Assembly (NCBI GenBank): GCA_946623485.1
Contig: CAMORF010000155.1
Coordinates: forward strand, 1 to 5,963
Direction of reading: 5' to 3'
Origin: an uncultured Clostridia bacterium
GTDB lineage: Bacteria > Bacillota > Clostridia > Lachnospirales > Lachnospiraceae
Length of the DNA stretch: 5,963 bases
Shown: positions 1-5,963 of the stretch, piece after piece
How positions within the stretch are numbered: position 1 is the stretch's first letter
Layout of the letters: the number at the start of each line of letters is the position of its first letter
Program-made: the position numbers and the translations under genes
Notes under the pieces: model-generated
What the model was told of the DNA's origin: nothing
Database searches by the model: none
The model's input: only the letters and a program-made list of their open reading frames with translations

Positions 1-43
1 CCGGTTCTGTCCATTCCGGCCTCCCAAAATATATGCGAGGTTC

Positions 44-74
44 GGTTCGCCTCCGCCTGATGCGGAGGCGAACC
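44..74 (-). terminator. Strong hairpin just past the surface-protein stop, probable operon terminator
   Basis: A perfect 13-bp inverted repeat (44-56 against 62-74) with a 5-nt loop starts 4 nt beyond the TGA of the large surface-protein gene. The stem is very GC-rich. On the minus strand the T-rich stretch (ATATATTTT, near 26-34) begins about 9 nt after the stem instead of directly against it, so this is not a textbook intrinsic terminator. On the plus strand the stem is followed by TATCTCATTTTATCC, also a weak tail, so it could partly serve a convergent gene lying to the left of the window. Its position directly after the last gene makes a minus-strand terminator or an mRNA 3'-end stabiliser the best reading. 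Confidence 0.65.
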
Positions 75-78
75 TATC

Positions 79-3000
79 TCATTTTATCCTTCCATATGTC
101 CTGTGTCGAGGGAAGCGGCCTTTCTTCAGGCACCAGATCCCGCCGCACGAAAGGCCAGCCGGAATAATCAGCCATGCAAACTTCCTGCGTTTTGGTTTCT
201 GCGGTACTTCAATGGTGACTGCGGCAGGGATTTCCCTGCCGCCTGCGTCCGCTGCAGGCAGGTCCGAAAGGAGGTTTCCGGGCGCCTTCCATAATGTGCT
301 TTTCCCCACAACACTTCCAACGGTTCCCGTCTGAGGCGCAAAAAAGAGTTTCGTCCCGCTGACCTTCTGCCAGAGCGTCGTCAGTTCCTTTCTGGCCTCC
401 TCCACCTGCTGGGCACTGAGCCGCGTGCTGCGGTAATCTTCCGCCTCCTGCGGATCCTCGGCGGATATGTATACGGGAATCTCTTTCGTCCAGGTTTCAT
501 TGCCGGCTTCATCCACCGCATGCACCTGAACCGTCTGCCAGGCTTCCTTCTGCGGCAGCTTCAGCTTCAGAATGCCATTCTCCTGCTGCAGCTGCTGCGC
601 GTCCATCTTCACCGCCATAGAAGAATCCACATAGGCCTGCGCCCCGCCTAACGCCAGGTTGTCACGGATCTCTATGACTGCAGTCAGTTCCTTCTCCTGA
701 TATCTTCCCTCTGGCCGGATCCCTGACACAAGGCATTCGGGAGCAGTCCGGTCAATCGCGAAACGCACCGGCAGCCTCTGCGCCGAACTGTCAGAGGAAT
801 TGCCCGCCTGGTCGCTTGTCAGGAGCATCACCTCATATACCCCATCCTGGTCAAAGCAGGAAGCAGGCACTGTGTAGGAATATCGCAATGTGCCGTTTTC
901 CCCCTTGCTTGCGCGCACAACCAGGCCGGAACCGGAGCCCAGCTGGGTCAGGCGTTCCCCGCAGCGAAGCAGAACCCTCGCGCTTCCAACCTGATCAAGG
1001 TTCATTTCAACAAAGGTCACGTCAAACGGGCTCGTATGATAAAACGCCCTGAGCTGCTCTGCCGTCTCGTCTGCCAGGCTGTAGGAGGATCCAAACCGGT
1101 TCACGGAAAAAGAAATCTGTTTTCTGGAGATATTCCCGGCCCGGTCTGACGCCGACACACTCAGCCGGTAAACCGCGTCCGCTTTCTTCTGACGTGGAAA
1201 GTCTCCGAAACGGATGCTGGCTCCGCCGGAAGTTTCCTCACCAGGGTATCGTTCCGGGAGCATTCCGCCAAACTGTGTCGTAACCTCCGCTTTCAGGGAG
1301 CCTGGAAGAAAGGCCGCATCCTGACACTGAACCCGGATCCTGAGTTCCGATGCATTAGCGCTTCCATCCTCCACCCCGGTAATTTGAATCCTGGGCGGTT
1401 CGCTGTCCAGCACAACAACCGGGCTTCGTGAAATGGCAGTATTCCCAACCAGATCCCTGGTCTCGACCTCCACCTGGCAGATCTGTTCCCCGCTCAGATT
1501 CACCATTGCATTCTGCGAGATGTTCCTCCATTCAGAAGATGCGCTCAGCACCTCTCTTCCTGCCAGCGCGGCCTGTACGGAATCCGTGTCCATCCCGCCG
1601 GATAAGATGCGATACCTGACTGATTCCAGGCCGCTGATCCCGTCTTCCGGCACCGTGACCGAAACAGCGGCAGACGATGCGCCGAACAAGATGCTGCCGG
1701 ATGCCTGGACGCCGCCAATTGTAACAGCCGCCCTGGGCACGCTGCCGTCAACCCGGCAGGAAATGGTATCTTCCAGGGAATCTGCAGCCAGCATCCCATT
1801 CTTATCCCGCTTTTCCAGACGAAACCGGAATGTGCCGTCACTTTTGAGATTCGTGAACTTTGCACCGGTATTATATCCTTGACCCGGGACCGGTTCCACC
1901 CGTACGGTGGTTCCGTACGGGACAATCAAAGTGCCGTTCCCTTCCCTGCTGCCCGCGGCATTCTCCCCATACACCTCATAGGATACGCCTTGAAGGAGCG
2001 GCGCGCGCTCAATCCTGACGCTTCCCCCGGAAGATCCCGGTCCCCCGGGAGTGTCACAGAACGCATAATTGCCCGTCGCTTCTCCGCAAATCCGCCCTTG
2101 GGCGTCGCGCTTCAGGATCAGCGCATCCCGGTACTCCTTCACCCGGATCCGCCCGCTCTTCGCCTCTTCTTCGGTATCATAGATCGGGCTCCACTGATCA
2201 AGGACTGCCGGATCCACGTCTATTTCCGGGAGGACAAATCCCTGCGGGATCATCTCTTTTCCAGACGCATCCCTGACAAATCCGCTTACGCTGACGGCAG
2301 GGCTGCTTTCCATCCTGATATGCTTCAGGTCCGCAGGTTCTCCATACCGCTTTGTTCCATCCGCAATCGAAATGTGTAACGGAGCCTTCTGCACGGTAAC
2401 CCGCAGGTCAGGAGAAGCCGTCGCAAGATCCAGGCGGACATGATCCGGCCATTCCGTAAACAGACGGAAGCTGCACAAAACCTTTCTTTCTCCCGCATCC
2501 GCACTGTCCAGCCGCGCATCGCAGGCAACTGTGTATTCCGGTGGTTTTTCCTCTTTTTCCGGCTTCTCTCCTGCTGCCCGGGACTTGCCTTTTCCTGCTG
2601 CTGATTCCTCTGTGCCTCCTTTTTTCCCTTCCGTTGTCTCTTTATCTTCCTTGGTATCGCTTTGCTTTGTGTCATTTTCTGCCTCATTTCCTGCTTCTTT
2701 CTCTGCTTTCTTTTCTGCTTTCGTCTCCTCCGGAAGGGCCTTGATTTCCGTCCGAAACGTAATTGCGATCCGGTCGGTTCCATCATAGATTCTTCCGCCT
2801 TCCGGAATCCTTACCGCTGCGTCACGGATGCTGACCACATAGTGTTTTCGCGGCCCGTCCTGCTCTTGTGTCTCCGGAGCCTGAGTCTCCGTAGCCAGGG
2901 TTTCTGATTCCGACATCTTTTCCTGCCCGGTTGAAGACTCACTCTGGAATGGAGCGCCGCTTTCCGATGCGGCTTCGCTTTCCGATACTGACTCGCTTTC

Positions 3001-3630
3001 TGAACCCGATTCACTTTCCTGGGCAGACTCAGCTTCCGATCCGCTCTCGTTTTCCGACGTACTCTCACTTTCCGACCCACTCACAATTTCCGGCCCGCTC
3101 TCACTTTCCGACACGGATTCAGGTTCTGATGTACTTTGCTGATCCGATCCTGTCTCAGGCTCAGAAGTGCTTTCCTTTTCCGATGCAGGCTCAGACTCAG
3201 ACGTACTTTCCTTCTGTGAACCGGCCCCATGGCTGCCCGTGCCTCCCTGATCTGACCCTGACCCATGGTTTCCCGTGCTCTCTTTTTCCGGCTCAGGCTT
3301 GTGCCCGTCCGTACTTCCCGTGCCGGAACCTTGCCCCTGGGCGGTTCCTCCTGCTGCCGGAACTTCTGCCGCCGCGGATCCCGTGGATGCTTCTCCCGCA
3401 TCCGATGCCGTAAAGCTTCCCATGTTCATGACCAGGATCAAAGCGACCAGGGACGCGCAGGCGAAGCGCAGCCAGGCAGACATGACACATCTCAGAATCA
3501 CCTGAGAGGCTTCTTTCGAATGTCCGGGTTCTTTTTCTGCTCTTTCTGCTTTGGCTGCTTTTTCTGTTTTTTCCATATCATATGAATCATAACCATACGA
3601 ACCATGCTGTCTTTGATTTTGCTTCATCAT
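79..3630 (-). CDS. Large membrane-anchored surface protein with Ser/Glu repeat stalk, YDG/MBG-type and Ig-like domains
   Basis: The protein has 1183 residues and probably acts on the cell surface as an adhesin-like or scaffold protein; no enzymatic motif is visible. Residues 1-50 form a charged, probably cytoplasmic N-terminus containing Ser, Thr and Tyr. Residues 52-71 are hydrophobic: a signal-anchor, or a long signal peptide perhaps cleaved near the ASDA at 75-78. A Gly/Ser/Glu stalk follows (about 80-245), including nine 12-residue repeats at 116-223. A YDG-type module (about 263-415, YDGT at 282-285) carries a Lys/Glu-rich insert at 300-364. An MBG-like domain spans about 416-545 (RYGEPADL at 428-435, GNYAF at 520-524). 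Ig-like domains cover about 627-1056, with repeated D-x-x-GN turns at 726-730, 829-833, 940-944 and 1040-1044. A C-terminal TM helix (1151-1168) is flanked by basic residues. No LPxTG sortase signal is present. The start is chosen for the ATGA overlap with the kinase stop; the next codon (3627) is also ATG and has better SD spacing (7 against 4 nt), so either may be used. The frame stays open upstream to 3864, but only inside the kinase gene. Confidence 0.88.
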   Translation of the reverse strand: MMKQNQRQHGSYGYDSYDMEKTEKAAKAERAEKEPGHSKEASQVILRCVMSAWLRFACASLVALILVMNMGSFTASDAGEASTGSAAAEVPAAGGTAQGQGSGTGSTDGHKPEPEKESTGNHGSGSDQGGTGSHGAGSQKESTSESEPASEKESTSEPETGSDQQSTSEPESVSESESGPEIVSGSESESTSENESGSEAESAQESESGSESESVSESEAASESGAPFQSESSTGQEKMSESETLATETQAPETQEQDGPRKHYVVSIRDAAVRIPEGGRIYDGTDRIAITFRTEIKALPEETKAEKKAEKEAGNEAENDTKQSDTKEDKETTEGKKGGTEESAAGKGKSRAAGEKPEKEEKPPEYTVACDARLDSADAGERKVLCSFRLFTEWPDHVRLDLATASPDLRVTVQKAPLHISIADGTKRYGEPADLKHIRMESSPAVSVSGFVRDASGKEMIPQGFVLPEIDVDPAVLDQWSPIYDTEEEAKSGRIRVKEYRDALILKRDAQGRICGEATGNYAFCDTPGGPGSSGGSVRIERAPLLQGVSYEVYGENAAGSREGNGTLIVPYGTTVRVEPVPGQGYNTGAKFTNLKSDGTFRFRLEKRDKNGMLAADSLEDTISCRVDGSVPRAAVTIGGVQASGSILFGASSAAVSVTVPEDGISGLESVRYRILSGGMDTDSVQAALAGREVLSASSEWRNISQNAMVNLSGEQICQVEVETRDLVGNTAISRSPVVVLDSEPPRIQITGVEDGSANASELRIRVQCQDAAFLPGSLKAEVTTQFGGMLPERYPGEETSGGASIRFGDFPRQKKADAVYRLSVSASDRAGNISRKQISFSVNRFGSSYSLADETAEQLRAFYHTSPFDVTFVEMNLDQVGSARVLLRCGERLTQLGSGSGLVVRASKGENGTLRYSYTVPASCFDQDGVYEVMLLTSDQAGNSSDSSAQRLPVRFAIDRTAPECLVSGIRPEGRYQEKELTAVIEIRDNLALGGAQAYVDSSMAVKMDAQQLQQENGILKLKLPQKEAWQTVQVHAVDEAGNETWTKEIPVYISAEDPQEAEDYRSTRLSAQQVEEARKELTTLWQKVSGTKLFFAPQTGTVGSVVGKSTLWKAPGNLLSDLPAADAGGREIPAAVTIEVPQKPKRRKFAWLIIPAGLSCGGIWCLKKGRFPRHRTYGRIK
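2539..2733 (-). other. Lys/Glu-rich low-complexity insert within the surface protein
   Basis: Codons 300-364 of the surface protein encode about 65 residues dominated by Lys, Glu, Thr, Gly and Ala, with runs such as KAEKKAEKEAGNEAE. The coding strand is strongly purine-rich here; the plus strand reads as long T/C stretches. The insert lies between a strand carrying the YDGT motif (282-285) and the EYTVACDARL / DSADAGERKVLCSF strands (365-388). In YDG-type modules those strands would normally be close together, so this looks like an expansion of a surface loop. The stretch would be disordered or helical and highly charged. Confidence 0.75.
2962..3285 (-). repeat. Nine tandem 36-bp (12-residue) repeats coding a Ser/Glu stalk
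   Basis: Codons 116-223 of the surface protein fall into nine consecutive 12-residue units without a gap. The rough consensus is KESTSESESGSE; units include KESTSEPETGSD, QQSTSEPESVSE, SESTSENESGSE and SESVSESEAASE. The first two copies (KESTGNHGSGSD and QGGTGSHGAGSQ) are Gly/His-rich and diverged, and the later ones are acidic. Inside the later copies a 6-residue (18-bp) sub-period shows in the DNA as TTTCCGA spaced 18 bp apart on the plus strand. The product would be an extended, acidic, flexible stalk just outside the membrane, comparable in composition to other Ser-rich surface stalks. Repeat length is a plausible site of variation between strains. Confidence 0.85.
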
Positions 3631-5369
3631 CTGCCCTCCTTCTGTTTGGTGTCTGCATTCTGTACGGCTTCCCGCGCCGCCTGTCCTGCCTGCCGGATCT
3701 CTTCCCGGAGCCGGCCATTCAATGCTTTCTGTGCCTTGGGTACCTTCGTTCGCCGCGCAAGCTCCTCGATCTCCTGGATCCGGCCAAACTGCTCGCCGCT
3801 TCCAACCCCCGCTCTTGCAAGATTTCCCGCAAGAAATGGCATCGTATACAACGATTCCCTGCAAAATTTCAGCTGCATCACAGGGTCTTCCAGGCTCTGT
3901 CCCTCCCTGCTCATTTCCAGGATCCGGCCAAGCGCCTGCCAGTACCGGGAAGCCTTCAGGCCGGCTCCTTCCTCGTCCGGCGACTGCATTTCCTCCAATG
4001 CCTTTCCCATCTCAAGGTACAGCATTGCCTGGCTTGCCACAGGTGAGAGATCCGCTTCCGTTTCCCGCGCCTCTCCCTGCACAGATGCAAGCTCCTTCCC
4101 CGGTCCGGAAGATTCTTCCTGCCTCGTATATCCGTCTGGCCCGGAGAAGCCGCCCACGGCCTTCTCAAACCACCCCAGGGCGATTCTTCTGCTGTCGTCC
4201 CGCGGGCAGTTGTACCAATAGGCAAGCGCGGTCTGAAACGCCATCTCGGCATATGCTTCCGGCTTCCTTTCCAGCAGCTCCTCATAAGTCAGGTCCGATC
4301 CCGGGCGGACCTGATGCAGCGTATCCCGCAGAAATGTTTCCTCGTCTTCAGAGAATATTCCGTCCATCTGCGCGTCAGACAGATATTTCAGATAGGCCTC
4401 CGGACGCTCCGGCGCAAGGAAAACCGCCCTCCTGTAATATTCCCTGCTCTCTTCCACACTCACTACGCCCGCCTCCCGGATCAGCTTCCCGTAATCCCAT
4501 GCCTCGTCCGCAGACAGGTCAAACATAGAAGGCAGAATCTGCAGGCACAGGGCACAGGCCGGAAAAGCCATGGCCAGAGAAGCGAGAAGGCGGAACCTTC
4601 CTTTCTCAAGGCGCTCCCGTCTGCGCATGGCGTTCAGCGCATTTTTCAGGGAAAATGCACTTTGGAATCTTTCCTGCGGATCCTCTTCCAGACATTTCCG
4701 GATCAGGTCAGACATCTCTTTGGAACAATTGGGAACGCAGCTGAGCCGCATCTTCGCAGACCATTTCTTCCCGGCGCTCATCCGGTACAGCGTCGCGCCA
4801 AGCCCGTAGATATCTGACCTGGCATCCGGGAAATGTCCTGACTGCGGATACTGCTCCGGTGCGGCGTACCCGTCCGTCCCTGTCCCCCTGACCTGCGCTT
4901 TTTCCTTCCACGCAGACCCAAAGTCCACGAGCTTGATCAGCCCGTCCGGCCTGCGGATCAGATTGGACGGCTTGATGTCAAGATGACAGACAGGGGGATC
5001 CCTGCTCTCCAGATAACACAAGGCATCCGTCACCTGCTCGGCCACATCCATGACCTCCATTGCGGAAAGCACACGGCCGTTCTTCAGCTTCTGATCCATG
5101 GCAATCCCCCTGACATGCTCCATCACCAGCCAGACCGTCTCCCCCTCCTGCAGCACATCAATGATCTGGGGAAGGTGCCTGTTTTTCAGCCGTTTCATCA
5201 TCTGAAGCTCATGGCACAAGGTCCGCTCCCCTTTGGATAAGGGAATCTCCTTGATCGCCCAGAACATCTCCGTCTGCAAGTGGATCGCAAGGTACACGCT
5301 CCCTTCCCCGCCCTCCCCCAGCCGTTTCGCAATCTTGTATTTTCCGGCAAGGATTTCTCCTGTCTGCAT
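3627..5369 (-). CDS. Transmembrane Ser/Thr protein kinase with TPR-like extracytoplasmic region
   Basis: This is a 580-residue Hanks-type kinase that transfers phosphate from ATP to Ser/Thr of protein targets. Its domain (about 8-248) shows the glycine-rich loop GEGGEGSV at 18-25, AIK with Lys40, the probable helix-C Glu54, catalytic loop HLDIKPSN at 129-136 (Asp131, Lys133, Asn136), DFG at 149-151, activation segment GTGTDGYAAPEQY at 162-174, DIYGLGATLY at 186-195 and Arg234 in the DPQERF motif. All core catalytic residues are present, so it should be active. The HRD arginine is Leu130. A basic stretch (249-260) precedes one TM helix (259-281), placing the kinase inside and the C-terminus outside. 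The outer part (285-580) is helical with TPR-like segments (about 306-330 and 371-406) and a charged, possibly coiled-coil end (530-580). PASTA repeats, usual in PknB/PrkC kinases, are absent. The ATG at 5369 is chosen because GGAGG lies 8 nt upstream; the frame extends to 5420 but into the hairpin. The stop overlaps the next gene by ATGA, so the two are probably translationally coupled. Confidence 0.93.
   Translation of the reverse strand: MQTGEILAGKYKIAKRLGEGGEGSVYLAIHLQTEMFWAIKEIPLSKGERTLCHELQMMKRLKNRHLPQIIDVLQEGETVWLVMEHVRGIAMDQKLKNGRVLSAMEVMDVAEQVTDALCYLESRDPPVCHLDIKPSNLIRRPDGLIKLVDFGSAWKEKAQVRGTGTDGYAAPEQYPQSGHFPDARSDIYGLGATLYRMSAGKKWSAKMRLSCVPNCSKEMSDLIRKCLEEDPQERFQSAFSLKNALNAMRRRERLEKGRFRLLASLAMAFPACALCLQILPSMFDLSADEAWDYGKLIREAGVVSVEESREYYRRAVFLAPERPEAYLKYLSDAQMDGIFSEDEETFLRDTLHQVRPGSDLTYEELLERKPEAYAEMAFQTALAYWYNCPRDDSRRIALGWFEKAVGGFSGPDGYTRQEESSGPGKELASVQGEARETEADLSPVASQAMLYLEMGKALEEMQSPDEEGAGLKASRYWQALGRILEMSREGQSLEDPVMQLKFCRESLYTMPFLAGNLARAGVGSGEQFGRIQEIEELARRTKVPKAQKALNGRLREEIRQAGQAAREAVQNADTKQKEGR
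3635..3640 (-). promoter_or_regulatory. Shine-Dalgarno site of the surface-protein gene
   Basis: A perfect AGGAGG lies inside the last codons of the kinase gene, 4 nt before the first ATG and 7 nt before the second ATG of the ATGATG start. Together with the ATGA stop/start overlap this indicates reinitiation by ribosomes finishing the kinase, supplemented by independent loading. It also excludes the long upstream extension of the surface-protein frame. Confidence 0.85.
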
Positions 5370-5377
5370 ATGGGACA

Positions 5378-5382
5378 CCTCC
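5378..5382 (-). promoter_or_regulatory. Shine-Dalgarno site of the kinase gene
   Basis: GGAGG (part of TTGGAGGTG) is followed after 8 nt by the ATG at 5369. This is an optimal arrangement and sets the kinase start at the Met of the MQTGEIL sequence, 17 codons inside the longest open frame. Confidence 0.88.
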
Positions 5383-5409
5383 AATCGATCTCGAAATGCG
5401 GAAAGCAAA

Positions 5410-5436
5410 AAGAGACCCACGCTTCGTGAGTCTCTT
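5410..5436 (-). terminator. Intrinsic terminator hairpin in the leader of the kinase operon
   Basis: On the minus strand the 12-bp stem pairs AAGAGACTCACG with CGTGGGTCTCTT (one G-U wobble) around an AAG loop, and runs directly into TTTTTGCTTT. This fits an intrinsic terminator for leftward transcription from the helicase gene. On the plus strand the wobble becomes a C/A mismatch and no T tract follows, so the orientation is clear. It lies only 40 nt before the kinase ATG and starts within a few nt of the transcription start predicted from the promoter at 5445-5473. It may therefore also act as a 5'-end hairpin or attenuator on the kinase mRNA. Confidence 0.8.
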
Positions 5437-5444
5437 CAAATCTG

Positions 5445-5473
5445 ATTCTATGCATTTTTCAGCCTGCAGGCAA
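5445..5473 (-). promoter_or_regulatory. Predicted sigma-A promoter of the kinase/surface-protein operon
   Basis: The minus strand shows a -35 box TTGCCT (5468-5473; 4 of 6 consensus bases), an exact 17-nt spacer containing an A tract, and a -10 box TAGAAT (5445-5450; 5 of 6). The predicted start near 5438 gives a leader of about 70 nt that begins with the hairpin at 5410-5436. It is the best promoter-like element in the intergenic region and would make the kinase operon independent of the helicase gene. Confidence 0.65.
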
Positions 5474-5526
5474 TTGGCGGGATCACCAAACTATTCCCCG
5501 GGCAAGATGATATTTTACTGTCATTT

Positions 5527-5555
5527 CATGCAGCCACATATGCATATGTTGCATG
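5527..5555. repeat. AT-rich palindrome upstream of the kinase promoter
   Basis: A perfect 14-bp palindrome ACATATGCATATGT (5536-5549) is enclosed by a second inverted pair, CATGCA (5527-5532) and TGCATG (5550-5555), with three extra bases (GCC) on one side. It lies about 25 nt after the helicase stop and roughly 55-80 bp upstream of the predicted -35 box. No T tract follows on either strand, so it is not an obvious terminator. It could be an operator for a dimeric regulator or a 3'-end hairpin of the helicase mRNA. Confidence 0.6.
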
Positions 5556-5578
5556 CACAGTTCCGGAAGTCCGTGTAC

Positions 5579-5963
5579 TCAGTCCAGCCCGGCAAACGGG
5601 TCATCCGGATCAATCAGGCCCTGCTGAAAGTTCTCAGCGGAAAGCGGATCCGGATCCTCTGAGAACCGATCCGAAACAGGCCGTTCTGCCAGATTCTTTT
5701 CCAGGCCGGAAGTCTCTTTCCCTGTCCCGGATTCCTCCTCCGCAATCTGGCGCAGATACAGATCCAGGCTGGTATAGCGTTTTTCCTGGGTGGTGTTGTC
5801 GATCATCTCATTCATGACCTCCGGATCGCCGATCAAAACCACCATCTTCTTTGCCCGGGTCACTGCCGTGTACAGGAGGTTCCGGTTCATCAGCATCCTG
5901 GGACCATGCAGGAGCGGGATCACCACTGCCGGGTATTCGCTTCCCTGCGCTTTATGGATCGTC
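5579..5963 (-). CDS. recD2: RecD2-like SF1B DNA helicase, C-terminal end (partial)
   Basis: Only the last 127 codons lie in the window; the frame runs off the right edge without a start. RecD2 is an ATP-driven 5'-3' single-strand DNA translocase and helicase of superfamily 1B, acting in DNA repair without RecB/RecC. The visible part begins with helicase motif V (TIHKAQGSEYPAVVIP), followed by motif VI (NLLYTAVTRAKKMVVLIG), where the TR-A-K arginine helps bind and hydrolyse ATP. About 85 residues follow, with an acidic tail (DRFSEDPDP, IDPDDPFAGLD) that looks disordered. RecD2 is the best match because of the IHKAQGSE and LLYTAVTRAK wording; other SF1B helicases share these motifs and the diagnostic N-terminal region is not visible. 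It reads in the same direction as the kinase but is separated by 209 nt containing a terminator and a promoter, so it is probably not part of that operon. Confidence 0.85.
   Translation of the reverse strand, partial: TIHKAQGSEYPAVVIPLLHGPRMLMNRNLLYTAVTRAKKMVVLIGDPEVMNEMIDNTTQEKRYTSLDLYLRQIAEEESGTGKETSGLEKNLAERPVSDRFSEDPDPLSAENFQQGLIDPDDPFAGLD

Noticed and set aside
79..330. Sortase LPxTG anchor at the C-terminus of the surface protein
   Set aside because: The C-terminus ends in a hydrophobic helix and basic tail, as in sorted proteins, but no LPxTG-like motif precedes it; LPAAD at 1124-1128 does not match. It is treated as a TM anchor.
1433..1882. Plus-strand open frame of 149 codons opposite the Ig-like domains
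   Set aside because: No family resemblance and no ribosome binding site; the minus strand has continuous domain-bearing sequence across it.
2962..3285. CRISPR array or intergenic satellite
   Set aside because: The 36-bp periodicity is coding, in frame, degenerate at third positions and without unique spacers; it is a protein repeat.
2811..3401. Minus-strand open frames rich in Arg and Lys overlapping the stalk region
   Set aside because: They are frame-shifted readings of the Ser/Glu repeats; repetitive DNA keeps alternative frames open. No SD site or domain supports them.
3631..3864. Upstream extension of the surface-protein frame by 78 codons
   Set aside because: It lies entirely inside the kinase gene, has no ribosome binding site of its own, and encodes Gly/Arg-rich out-of-frame sequence. 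The strong AGGAGG before the ATGATG at 3625-3630 sets the start.
3722..4528. Plus-strand open frame of 268 codons opposite the kinase
   Set aside because: Pro/Ser/Arg-rich translation with no recognisable domain; typical antisense shadow of a GC-rich gene, and the kinase on the other strand is unambiguous.
5370..5420. 17-codon extension of the kinase N-terminus
   Set aside because: It would start within the terminator hairpin without an SD site, and kinase homology begins right after the ATG at 5369, which has a well-spaced GGAGG.

Overview
All three genes in this window read leftwards, on the minus strand. The sequence suggests a Gram-positive anaerobe of the Clostridia, probably a moderately GC-rich Lachnospiraceae-type gut bacterium. 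This rests on strong AGGAGG-type ribosome binding sites, a sigma-A-like promoter, a RecD2-type helicase of the Firmicutes kind, a Firmicutes-style Ser/Thr kinase, and a surface protein with MBG/YDG and bacterial Ig-like modules. The assignment is inferred from style, not from a marker gene.

Layout from right to left, the direction of transcription: (1) The 3' end of a RecD2-like helicase gene (5579-5963) enters from the right edge and carries helicase motifs V and VI. (2) A 209-nt intergenic region (5370-5578) holds a near-perfect AT-rich palindrome (5527-5555), a good sigma-A promoter (5445-5473), a terminator-like hairpin with a U tract (5410-5436) and a Shine-Dalgarno (SD) site. (3) A membrane Ser/Thr kinase (3627-5369) has a cytoplasmic kinase domain, one transmembrane (TM) helix and a TPR-like outer part in place of the usual PASTA repeats. 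(4) A large surface protein of about 1183 residues (79-3630) overlaps the kinase stop by an ATGA. It has a long cytoplasmic N-terminus, a TM or signal segment, a Ser/Glu stalk made of nine 12-residue repeats, a YDG/MBG region split by a Lys/Glu-rich insert, about four Ig-like domains and a C-terminal TM helix. (5) A 13-bp GC-rich hairpin (44-74) follows the stop directly and probably closes the operon.

The kinase and surface protein therefore look like a self-contained, translationally coupled two-gene operon. The likely pairing is a transmembrane kinase that senses something outside through its helical-repeat region and a surface protein anchored in the same membrane, whose Ser/Thr/Tyr-containing cytoplasmic tail could be its substrate. 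The physical pairing is seen in the sequence; the functional link is inference. The most notable observations are the in-register 12-residue stalk repeat, the charged insert inside a beta-sandwich domain, the HLD (non-HRD) catalytic loop, and a promoter placed so that its transcript would begin almost exactly at the terminator hairpin.
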